The position numbers and the translations under genes were made by a program. The notes beneath the pieces were generated by a model. That model was not told the origin of the DNA, did not search any database, and worked only from the letters and a program-made list of their open reading frames with translations. Shown here piece by piece: positions 9,979-19,962 of a stretch of 24,951 bases of DNA (its first letter is position 1; every line of letters starts with the position of its first letter). Location: NCBI GenBank assembly GCA_001598975.1, contig BBXU01001363.1, forward strand, positions 1 to 24,951, read 5' to 3'. This DNA is from Parachlorella kessleri (lineage: Eukaryota; Chlorophyta; Trebouxiophyceae; Chlorellales; Chlorellaceae).

Positions 9979-12111
9979 ATGGCAGCCGCTGAGCAGACCA
10001 AATGCCGTAAGTGGTCCATCTGGCGGGCCACATCCGCTGTGATAGACGAAGAGCACTGCTGCGTCCAGCTTGAGTCGCAGCTCCATGCCGGTGTTCGAAA
10101 AGCTTTGGTTGAGACAAGGGAGATCCAGCCCAGCAAAGCCGAGGAGCAATACAAGAAGACCCTTCAACGTTTCCTTCGTGCTGAGGGGTGGGACGTGGGC
10201 AAAGCAAAGCTTCGGCTCGAGCAGCACGTCCAGTGGCGCCTGCAGCACCAGCCCTGCTCCATCACGGAGGTACTACAACTGTGTGGCTGCATGTCTTGGC
10301 TGAGGGACAGCATGTTAGGTCTAGGGTTACAGCTTACGAGCTGGGGCCCCAAGGTTGTTGTATCAGGTCTTACATTCCCCTGCCATGCAGAGTGAGGTGC
10401 GCAGCCACCTGGAGCCTTGCAAGGCGCTGGTGCAGGCAGCAGGAGCCAAGGGCAGGCCGCTGCTTGTCTCCTTGGCCCGCAACCACTATCCTAGCAGCGA
10501 CTTTGCTCAACTGGAGAAGTAAGTGTGCATGCCTCCGTGGGCATTGGTGAATGCGTGCGCATGGTTACCCAAGCAGGCAAGCTGTGAATTCGCTGACTGG
10601 TCGCCTTGAGCCAAATGCTTGCCCCCTTGATGGCATGAGCCTGACATACCACCAGTGCCTGACGCCTGCTCAGCCATGGAGTCACCTTTGCTTGCTGTGC
10701 AGGTACATCGTGTATGCCATAGAAGCTGCCTCCCAGTACTGCTGGAATGACGGCAACCCCGATAACAAGTTGTACATCCTCTGCGACCTCAGCAGTGAGT
10801 CTGTCACACGCAAACAAGGAGGTGCATGGCCTTTCTTCTTGGCCAAACCTGCACATGTAGTTCCGATGCACTTGCCTGAGGGCTGAGCAAGCTACCAGGG
10901 CACTCCATTTACACGGCTTAGCAAGCGGGGTTAGTAAAGACAGGACCATGTGAATGATGACCTGCCACGCTCTTAATGGACCAGGGTCCACAATTGTGTG
11001 AGCAGCCTAGCGTCCGGGGTCAGCAGCCCCAGGGCCGACTGCGATTCATGCTGGGATGGCGGCGCTTGTGATGGGTAGCAGATGACCACTGTGGGTGATG
11101 CATGCTGAAGTGCAAAGCTTCGCTGGTCGTTCTACACGCAGACCTGGCTCTGAAGAACCTGGACGCTTCTGCGCTGCGGGCTTGCTTTGCTGTGCTCCAC
11201 CGGCACTACCCCGAGCGAGCTGCTGGCATCCTGATGTACAAGGCAAGCTTGGCGTTGATGCCAAGGCCATGGCTCAGCAGGCGCATGGCTAGGCCTTGTG
11301 TATGTGAGACAACCTAGCCTCTTGAGCTGGCATGTTACTGACCAGAAGGTTGAGATGCTGCTGCCGCCATATTTGGCCAGATATTGAGAAGGCATTGCTA
11401 TCTCCCTTGCAGGCGCCGGCAATTTTTTCTGGACTGTGGCGGGCGGTGTCCCCCTTCATTGACCCCGCCACGCGCAAGAAGGTGCTGTTTGTGAGCGGCG
11501 AGAAGGCGCAGCAAGTCCTTGAGGAGGTCAGTGCAATACCTCAAAATGTGCTTACCAAGACATGTGCACATTCGTTCCCAGTGATTCTAACGATTGGGTG
11601 CACCCTCGTCTGACGCATGATGCAATTCGAACCGGGGATGACCTGCGGCCACGGTTGGTGACGGGAGGTGTCCACACACTGGTGGGCTGAGGGCCGGCAG
11701 GCAAGAGCGCCTGCACGTGTGCTGCACTGTCAGTTGGGGCACAGCACATGGGGTGGCTGGCCTGGGACCTAGGACTCCTGTGGAAAGGCGGCCCTGCAAG
11801 CATGAGCGTCTCCCTGCTGCCGCTCATGGGCTGCGTTGTTTTGTGCGGTGTAGTGGGTGGGCATGGACATTGTACCGAAGGAGTACGGCGGTCAGGCTGA
11901 GGCGGTGCCTGTACATGTGGCCCTGGAGCGGCTGCGGCAGCAGGAAGGGCGTGGCAGCGCCAAACGCAGCAGCAGCAGCCATGGAGCCGCCCCTATCGCT
12001 ACTGAGGCGCGGGGTGTGCAACAAACGTGCCGGCTGTGCGCAGCGGGTGAGTGCCGCTGTGGGTGGGACGAGGTGCGCCAGGCCAGAGTCTTGAAGGTGG
12101 TGGCTGCCTGA
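9979..12111 (+). CDS. CRAL-TRIO (Sec14-like) lipid-transfer protein, copy B
   Basis: Tandem paralogue of copy A, with presumably the same biochemical role. Exons are 9979-10269, 10391-10518, 10703-10794, 11142-11242, 11413-11526 and 11854-12111, giving 327 aa. Exons 2 to 5 have exactly the same lengths as in copy A (128, 92, 101, 114 nt); exon 1 has one extra codon and exon 6 four fewer. Domain order is the same: LQRFLRAEGWDV, GRPLLVSLARN, YIVYAIEAASQYCW, DLSNLALKNLD, HYPERAAGILMYKAPAIFSG, then VPKEYGG. Intron 4 is again GC-AG (AAG/GCAAGC). Exon 6 follows a TAG acceptor at 11851-11853. The Cys tail is kept (CRLCAAGECRCGW). No frameshift or internal stop is seen, so it looks functional. Confidence 0.92.
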
Positions 12112-13267
12112 TTGGGGTTGACACAGCGGCCGCAGGGCTGTGGTCGTGCCCATAGCATGGTGCAGAGCGTGCCAGCTTTACGTTTGGCTGCACTGAGCAG
12201 TGTATATTCCAAGAATCTCGGCCTATGCTCGCGTGAGTGGATGCCAGCGCCCAAGTAGGTAGGCTACGGGCTTGCTGGGGAGTGTACTTGATGCTGGAAA
12301 CGTTGTTGTGGCCTGGTTCCATCAGACTTGGTGGTAGAGGCCTGGCATAGGTGACACAAATGTCTGGCTCTATATCGGGTCTGGGCTCCTGCGACTGCAT
12401 GTAGCATGGTGAATCCTGTGCAGCACGTGATGCACTCGCTGTCCGCAGTCCTGCCAGCATTGGTAAACTTCAGCTTCCCGCATTTTTCTTTCATGCTAGG
12501 CATTTCCCAGCAGCTGTTGCACTCTCGTTCCTCAGTAGTTGTTCCTGCAGCCTGCAAATTGCATGGCAACCTCGGAGTATGTGTGCTGTGTATGCCACTT
12601 GGGCAACATCAGGGTGTCCAGTTGTTTGAAGGTTTGTGGTAAGGAGCAAGTTCAAGCGTCTCTCTTATTTTCGTCATATTCTTTCGGTGCTGCCATGGCA
12701 GGCTTTACCGCTCTTATATTGCGCAGACTAGGTTTGTCGGGATTTATTTAGATACACAGTTCGGATAATCTGGATGCACTTGGTCATTGGCACGCGTTGT
12801 GTATCCTAGCTACCTAGCTGGTCTCAGGTTATCGATAGCCAAGCATGTACGCATACATAATGCAACCAGCAGGGCGAGGTATTACCCGTGGTCAAAAGGG
12901 ACCCCATAATATTGGTTTGTTTGAAGCATGACAGCACAGCAAGCAGGAGGAGCTCAAAAAGGCAAGGAACCAAATTTTCGTGTCAGTTGTTCTGACAGGA
13001 GGCAGCCCGTTGGTGCAAAACAAAAAGTGGTTAAAAGGTACCCCTCCTCTCTTGCACTAGCTGCCCTCCGTCCCTGGAAGGAAGTGCCAAAGTATCAGCA
13101 GTTTTGTACCGCATCTCTCATGGCTGCTTCCAGCAGCGCTGATGACTCCTGACACCACTGTACACAATGAACCCTCACAGCATCCGAGACACTCAACCCA
13201 TGCGCACTCAACCCGCCCTGCCTAGTGGGGTACCAGCCTCAAGGCAGGCCCTGCCCGGCTCCAGCCT
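12112..13267. other. Convergent intergenic region, Sec14-like B / cysteine dioxygenase
   Basis: 12112-12576 is the copy B 3' flank, conserved with copy A and probably 3' UTR. The rest should hold the end of the copy B transcript and the 3' UTR of the convergent cysteine dioxygenase. No TGTAA was found for copy B. Small ORFs such as 12928-13152 have no recognisable domain or splice context. I see no RNA gene. Confidence 0.55.
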
Positions 13268-14868
13268 TCACACCCGCTGGCCCCGCACAGAGTAGTAGCC
13301 AGGCTTGCGTTCCACCACCCTGTCATTATCCGGCTCAAAGAGCTGCACCCTCCGGATGGGTGGAGCATACAGGTGCAGGGTGACTGCAGGCACCCCCGAC
13401 CCCGGGACGCAGCCCACGCTGTGCAGCGCTATGTGGTCATTGATGTATAGGCTGCCTTCGCCACGCTGCATGCAGGGCAGGCAGCTGGTGCAAAGTGAGC
13501 GGCCTTGCATGCGTCCTGAGGGCAGTGCAGCAGCTGAGCGAGTAGCAAGGTACACAGCTGCGACCCTGTGACCACTTACCAGCGCCATAGACAGTCGCTT
13601 GAGCATGTCTTTTGCAGTGTGCAAGCAGCTGAACTCAGCTTCGTCAGGGCCGACCCAATCCGCCCAGCCCAGCCGCCATGCTGGCTGCGCTGGCTGCCAC
13701 ACGGTGGTGCAGTGGGCAGATAACCCGTCGCTGGCAGGGCGTACCTTGGCCACGGCAGAGCCTATCTCCTCCAGCTCTGGGCACGGGGTGGTTGCTGTGA
13801 TTACACCTGGCAGCGTGGGCGGCGCAGCGGACAGACTGTCCTTGCGCTGCAGCGTGCCCCCACCTGCCACCCTGAAGCGCTTCTCCTCCACAGCGCCCTG
13901 TGTGAGGCCGGCAGGGCCTTCATGCTCACACATCTCTTCCTCGGGCAAGTGCTTGTGGAAAGAGGGTGCATGTGGGTGGCAGAGGACGAACGTGAGAGAG
14001 AGTAGACAGAAGACCAGCAAGTGGCCGAGACAGGCTTGACGCGTAGTGATCAACACCTAGCCCTGAAGATGAAGGGGGGTGTTTGTAACGCTTACTCAGC
14101 AGAAGCGTCCCTGGGTTGGGGTACTCACATCCAGCACTGTCACGTATCCGTGCGCCTGATGGTGGTCGTGGATGCGGGAAACCTGTCCTTGCTCCCAACA
14201 CAGCACCTGCAGGAGGGCACCATAGCAAGTGTGGAACATGAAACTAGACTCCAGACTGACGGCTCTATAAAAATTAGACCGGAATAGGAGGGCCCCCGCC
14301 CCTGGGCAGGTAGGACTGTCCGTGGGTTGGCAGCAGGCCAAGTAAGCTGCCGACCAAGGCTGCTTACCAGGAGTTCAAGGTCGTCGTTGGCGTCTACCAG
14401 GTTCCTAACGTAATGGTGCTGCAAGCAGCAGCGCAGCGGTGGTCAGCATAGGCTGCTGGAGGCCCCTCTACTTGGCCACATGCTAGTTGGCCCTTGCTGT
14501 CCAGGTCAGCCGCGCCCAGCTGCCCCTCCTCCTCGCAGTGGCTTGCTCGAGGTGATGGCCGATCGCGGATCACCCCAGGGTCTCGAATTATTTAGATACC
14601 AGAGTGCACCAGGCCTGGTCAGACTCGCCTTGTTGAAGTGGACATAGCGCTGCCAGTCCTCCGAGCCACTCTGGATGTAAGCCCCGATCAGCTTCTGGAC
14701 CGCACAGTCGAGCCTGTAGAAAGACTCAGCTGGCTGGGTATTGTCTATCGGGTAGCCCTTCGACTTTTCTGCCTCAAACGCAGCAGCTAGCTGGTTGAAA
14801 AGTGTCAAGAGGGGGGAAGGGGCGGCAGGCTCGGCGACAGCCTGTGCTTGATCATCTATTATCGCCAT
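13268..14868 (-). CDS. CDO: Cysteine dioxygenase (CDO type I, cupin)
   Basis: Non-haem iron enzyme that oxidises L-cysteine to cysteine sulfinate, the entry to hypotaurine, taurine and sulfate. Exons in transcript order: 14868-14629, 14418-14368, 14206-14129, 13951-13745 and 13465-13268, giving 257 aa. Exon 2 has YVRNLVD, with the Arg85 that in CDO binds the cysteine carboxylate. Exon 3 has the cupin motif IHDHHQAHG, with iron ligands His110 and His112. Exon 5 has the third ligand, His207 (IALHSV), and Tyr225 in LHLYAPP. The position of the mammalian crosslink partner Cys93 is Gly117 here, as in bacterial CDOs. About 43 extra residues separate the second and third His compared with rat CDO; they lie in exon 4. 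The start is the first in-frame ATG before the conserved region. Intron 1 has a GC donor (AACAAG/GCGAGT). The exon 4 acceptor is the least certain boundary. Confidence 0.9.
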
Positions 14869-15583
14869 ACTGATCTCCAAGAAGAGAACAGGGGCGCTTG
14901 AACCCAACCTAACGGAGGGTCAAGCAGCTGCCGTTTCAAATCCTATTGCTGGAACTGCACGTCGCCTAGCGCGCCAAAACGCGTGAAGTCTCACACTATG
15001 AAAGATACGCAACGCTTCCTTAGGCGATCTAGTTCGCTCCTGGATCCCACACCGCAGACCCAGCTAGCAAGGCTTACATTTTCCCTTGGACAGCGCCCTA
15101 GTTCCCGCCAGGTTACTACCAGAGTATACGGCACATGATCTCGTCCAGTATTCTTCAAAGAAAACGCACTAGGAACGAATATGTCAGGGCCCCGACAGCA
15201 ACACTGCATCTGCTTGTGTCTACAGGGCTGTCCACTGGGTCGAAGTGTGCGATTGGTAGAGGGGTGGGGGCCGCTTATGGAGGGGGTGTTACTGCTTTCT
15301 TGTTGCAGCCCATGCGAAGGACAGATTGTCAAGCTGAAGGCATGCCTTGTGAAAGCCATCTTGTACCAGCGTGAAGGGCAGACCAGCGCTGAAAGGGACC
15401 ATTTTGGTCCACGCGTTCTAGGCAGCAGTCAGGAGTGCAAAAGAGGCCGAGAGGAGGGGCAATCTCGAAAGCTCGACTAGTCCACTATGGATCTAGGTGC
15501 CCCATTCTGGAATCCAGGAAGATACCCCCATTTGTCTCTTAACTGCCAGGCCATCCTGCCCGGCGCAAATTTGAAGCCGCACA
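14869..15583. promoter_or_regulatory. Divergent intergenic region, cysteine dioxygenase / guanylate kinase-SDR
   Basis: This 715-bp gap lies between two head-to-head genes and must hold both promoters and leaders. I see no conserved ORF, tRNA or repeat. A TTCAAATCC at about 14936 lacks the rest of a tRNA. Confidence 0.45.
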
Positions 15584-18500
15584 ATGGGTCAGACGGAGAG
15601 CGTGCCTGCTCAGGAGGAAGAACCTCTGGTCAGCGACCATGGTGCGTCGCCAAGCGCCCTTGTAATTGTGGGCCCTTCCGGCGTGGGGAAGGGCACACTC
15701 ATACAGAAGCTAATGGAGGGCAGGGTGGAGTTCGGCTTTTCTTGCAGCCACACCACCCGGGCTCCAAGGGAGGGCGAGAAGGTGCGGAGGGGGTTTGTTT
15801 GCCGTTGGGGCTTTGGCAGGCCTGCATGGACTCAGCGTTACCTGGGAGCGGTGATCACGGAGAGTACGGCTGTGGGCTCCGTACTCTGCACAGATTGACC
15901 GTGTTGGGTGCATGGCTGCATTGCCCTGCCTGTGGCACACCTGTTGCCTGCTTGGTTGCCTATTGGCAGGGGGCTGCTGCCAGGTACAAACAAGCTTAAT
16001 CAAGCGGCCCACCCCCTATGTGACTGTCAGGGAAGGGGTTGCTTCTCAAGCCTGACTCTTGAAAACTATTAAGGTTTGGGCACCGCTGCAGGATGGGGTG
16101 CACTACCACTTCACCACAAAAAAGGAGTTTGAGAAGGGCATAGCCGACGGCAAGTTCCTGGAGTACGCCTACGTGCACAACAACATTTACGGGACGTCGC
16201 TGGAGGCTGTCGAAGCCGTGGCGGCGGCCGGCAAGTGCTGCGTGCTGGACATTGACGTGCAGGGTGCACGCCAGGTAAGCCAGCACTGGATGTGTTCCTT
16301 CCTGCATGGTTCCGTCAACTTGAAGCTGGCACAGGCTTGCTGGTCCTGCAGCATGCCGCATGGCGCCTCCCAATTCGCCTCAATTCTTATGCCGTGGCAT
16401 CCAGCGCCGCTTGCAGTCCTGGTCGTTGCAGCCTGAAGGACAACAATGCCTGCTTGCTTCAGAAGCTGCCCGCCTTGCCCTGCCTCCAGGTGCGCAAGAG
16501 CGCCCTGCCGGCCATCTTTGTGTTCATCGCCCCGCCCAGCATGGAGGAGCTGGAGCGACGCCTGCGCGCCCGCGGCACCGAGAAGCAAGACCAGGTGGCG
16601 ACGCGGCTGAAGAACGCTTCCCAGGAGATGGCCAGGTGGCTGCTGCTGTGTGTATGCGCTCGTGGAGGAGTTGGGTGGTGTGATGTGATGTCTGATGGGT
16701 GCATGCAGCGCGGATGCCTCAGGGACTTGCGGGGGAAGGCAGCCATGTTTTATGGCGCTCAAGGATGTGCCAGACCGCTTCTGGAAGCGCTTCTGATAGA
16801 GAGCCTGCGGGGATTTATGCGAGAGCAGCTTTAGGCACCGATCGGACCGGCCCCTGGGGGCGTGCCCGTCTTGCTTGCTGCTACAGCCTTCAGGAGCCTG
16901 GGTTGTATGACATGGTCATCACCAACAACAAGCTGGAGGAGGCGCTGGAAGAGCTGAAAGCTGTGGCAGCCAGGGCGCTAGCTGGGGAGACGGGGGGGCC
17001 GCTTACAGCCAAGGCTGGCAGCAGTGCCTCCGGCACGCCCACAGCAGCCGCCGCCGAGGAGCCGCATGAGGAGGAGGAGGAGGCGCAGCAGGAGGCGCCA
17101 GCCAAGGCGTCGTTTAGAGGGTGGCTGCGGGGGAAGGTGCTGGGGCCGCGGCCAGAGGAGGAGGAGGAGGAGGAGGAAGAGGAGGAGCAAGAAGAGGAGG
17201 GTGATGTAAAGGAGCAGGCAGGAGAGACAGCAGAAGAGGTACGCAATGAGCATGCTGTGTTGTTGGGGGGGTGATGGTCCCTGCCCTGATCGGCCAAGTG
17301 GTGCTGGTTGGGTTGTGAAGTCCGTGGAGTCTTAGATAGCTTGGTGGCTGGAGCATACGGGTAGTGTGCCGTGTGGTAGCGGCCTGCATGTTTCACGCTT
17401 TTGTACTGGTTGCCTGGGCTTCGAAGTCAGGTATTGGTGAGCATGTGCAATGTCAGGGGTTGGGGGAAACCTGCAGCCCTTGTCAGGTCGTATGGCTGTG
17501 TGTGGTCTTGAGGGACTGATATTATCATGCTTATGCACCCAAGGAGCTTTGCCTGGCTGGGCTGATTGTTGCGCAGGAGGCCGCAGCAGCACCAGTAGCT
17601 GCTCCCGCGCCGCTGCAGCGGTGGAGTGGCAAGGTAGTGCTTGTGACTGGGGCAGCCTCCGGAGTGGGCTGGGCAATATCTATCGAGCTGGCACGGGCAG
17701 GTGGGTCCCACGGGCTCATGAGTTACGGTTTAACTAGGCCATTGGTCTTTGTTTTTCCTGCTCCATGCTAAATGGTGTTTCACCTGTGCAGCGGCCTTCT
17801 GTCCCTGGTCTCATCCAGTGTGTCGCTCTGCATCAGGCTAGACACAGCGTACACTGCGTTCAGGGCAGCCGCATGGCTGACCTTGTCAGGGTTTGTCGCC
17901 CCCTACCTCCGACTTGCAGTGGAACCAGGGGGCCTGGACGGGCCCAAGCTGCTAGGCATATGTATGGTAGCTTTGCTGTGCTGGCGGCTGCTCCACACAC
18001 GGTTGCCCCAGCTTGCGTCCACCTTGCTCCTCCCCTATCATGTCCCTGCAGGCGCGCGTGTAGTGGCCATCTCTCGCCGCAAGTCTGCACTGGAGGACCT
18101 TCAGCAGACGGTGGTGGAGGCGGGGGTCCCCATTGCCGAGTTTCTGCCGGTCGTGTGCGACGTCACCAAGGTGGGTAGGGTGGGTAGGTGGGGGACGGGC
18201 GGGGCGGGCTTACCGCTGGGGCACGGAAGCAGCTGGGCTCGGGAGGGGGGGGGGGTGGGGGGGTCCGGGTGACGGGTGTGGAGGCTTCACTTCCAGGGGT
18301 GAAGGCTTGGTGCGGCCTGAGGACCCTGAGAGTGGTACGAACATACCCCATAACTGTGTGCGCTGCCTGATGACTTGTAGCCGTGGCCGCTTCACTGGCC
18401 AAGTGTGGGCCCCCACACCGGGTCGAGGAATGTCCGCAATGTATCACTGCCTGTCTGTGCGCAGGAGGCCGAGGTTGTGGCGCTGCCGCGCATCATTGCC

Positions 18501-19962
18501 AAGCGGTGGCCGGGCAGCGGCGTGGAGGGCGTGGTCAACTGCGCGGCGGTGGTGAGGGGCGGCGCATCGCTGCTGGACGGCAGCACGGCGTCTTGGGTCG
18601 AGATGGCTAGCACAAATGTAAGCACCACTCCTGTACGGACTGTCTGGAAATGTCAAGCCCCACGCTCAAGGCTCCCCTGAAATGCCTGCCACTTCTGTTG
18701 CTCTGCAGTATGCAGGGTGGGTTGCTCTTGGCGGTACAGTGCAGGGCAGCTGTTGGGATTTCGCTTTGGTACTCGTAGCCTTGTTGATCACATGGGCGTG
18801 GTGTTGCGGTTGGTTATGGCACTGATTTGTCAGCGTGGTGTTCAGCTCGAGCAACCTCTTAGCGGGCAATCTGCAGAATACTTGTACTGACGCATAAACA
18901 GCTGCGAGGGGTCGAGGGTAGTCAAGGAGGATGCGCAGTGGTTGTGATCCTGTTGCGCTCGCTCTGCGCTGTTCTGCTGCAGGTGCTGGGTGTGGCGATG
19001 GTCACCAGGGAGTCCGTACAGGTGAGCCCTCGCTTGCTCGGAGTGCGGTGGATGCACTCCCGCATGTCCAAGCAATAAGAAGGCTTCCTGCATGTGGCCT
19101 CAGTGTAGCATGCCCTGGGACGCGCCAGGAAGATGCCCTGGATCCTGCCGCTTTACACTCCAGGGCGGGATGTTGCAGCCTGTGCAAAAGCGTAAGTTCC
19201 AGGCAGACCTGCATGCCGTTGCTGCAGGACATGGCTCGCCGGGGCGCATACGGCCATGTCATCAACTTGTGCTGTCTAGATGGCCATTATGTGGCAGAGG
19301 CGGGGGAGGGCAATGGGTTCTATGCCGCCACGAAACACGCTGTGCGCGCAATGACGGAGGCATTGCGGCAGGAGGTGAGGCCGCGGCCTTAAGCGAGGGG
19401 CTCCTCCGGGGCCCTGTCCTGTCGTGGATCTGTTGCTTGCCCTGAACAGTGTTTCCTTGGGACATGGGCGGTGCGGGACTGAAAGCACCATACTGGTTGA
19501 GAGCTCAGATGCGACTGGCAGTGTGGTAAGTGGGTCAGAAGAAGAGTGCCCTCTTTGGTTTGCTTTGAGCCACTTGCCCGCTGCAGCCATGTAGGGAGTA
19601 TCGCCTGCCCGGCCATCCTTGTGCTAGCCCGCAAGCATGCAGTTGCTCCTTAGCCTAATCCCTCCCCTGATCCTTCCCTTGCCTGCTCGCCCCAGGCACG
19701 TGCCAAGGGATTACCGCTGCGCGTTACCTGCGTCTCACCCGGCCCCATTGACTCGCCCTTTCACCTGGGTCGAAGCTTTGGCGGCGGCGGCGGCCCCAGC
19801 TCGGAAGACGAGCCTGCTGCAACGCTGGGCGGCCAGCTCAGCGTGGAAGACGTGGTTCGCACGCTGGTATGGATCCTTGACTCCCCGGAGCACGTCGATG
19901 TGAACGAGATAGTGATGAGAGCACTTCCACGTCCGCAGGAGGCGGTGGGCGGTGACGCTTAG
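15584..19962 (+). CDS. Guanylate kinase fused to a DHRS11-like short-chain dehydrogenase
   Basis: Exons: 15584-15781, 16092-16274, 16490-16635, 16887-17238, 17577-17700, 18052-18170, 18465-18617, 18983-19021, 19228-19374 and 19696-19962. All phases close, giving 575 aa. Residues 25-205 are guanylate kinase (GMP + ATP to GDP + ADP): P-loop GPSGVGKGT at 30-38, [32 protein letters not shown], lid [22 protein letters not shown]. About 206-307 is an acidic Glu/Ala linker. Residues 308-575 are an SDR most like DHRS11: TGAASGVG at 317-324, CDVTK, NCAA at 399-402, Asn425, Tyr470 and Lys474, [23 protein letters not shown]. Cys454 stands where the catalytic Ser is expected. The first SDR exon joins in phase 0 and has no Met; upstream of it an in-frame TGA at 17517 precedes any ATG. 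The N terminus MGQTES fits N-myristoylation. Two adjacent genes remain possible if a noncoding first exon exists. Confidence 0.85.
17155..17187 (+). repeat. (GAG)n tract, poly-Glu in the linker
   Basis: Eleven Glu codons, ten GAG and one GAA, lie near the end of exon 4 of the kinase-dehydrogenase gene. They form the core of the acidic linker between the two enzyme domains. Likely unstable in length. Confidence 0.85.
18173..18194 (+). other. G-quadruplex motif at a 5' splice site
   Basis: Four runs of at least three G (173-175, 178-180, 182-184 and 190-194 of the 18xxx range) with loops of 1 to 5 nt begin two bases inside the intron after exon 6 of the kinase-dehydrogenase gene. A longer run of G follows at about 18241-18263 in the same intron. 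Confidence 0.6.

Larger units (their letters stand above)
9873..12576 (+). repeat. Tandem duplication unit 2 (Sec14-like gene B with flanks)
   Basis: Second copy of the unit at 6465-9021. The order and phase of all six exons are the same. The longest exact match I see is 56 nt, 6736-6791 against 10123-10178 in exon 1. Confidence 0.85.

Noticed and set aside
10795..11141. ATGATGA and GTGATG boxes with CTGA in the third Sec14-like introns, resembling box C/D snoRNA
   Set aside because: Boxes are not spaced or paired by a terminal stem, and the match between copies is explained by the duplication.
12928..13152. 74-codon plus-strand ORF in the convergent gap
   Set aside because: No recognised motif and it lies in expected 3' UTR sequence; not supported as a gene.
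14900..14960. TTCAAATCC resembling a tRNA T-loop
   Set aside because: No acceptor stem, D-arm or anticodon arm can be drawn around it.
15487..15999. 170-codon plus-strand ORF overlapping the guanylate kinase start
   Set aside because: Wrong frame relative to the P-loop exon and no recognisable domain.
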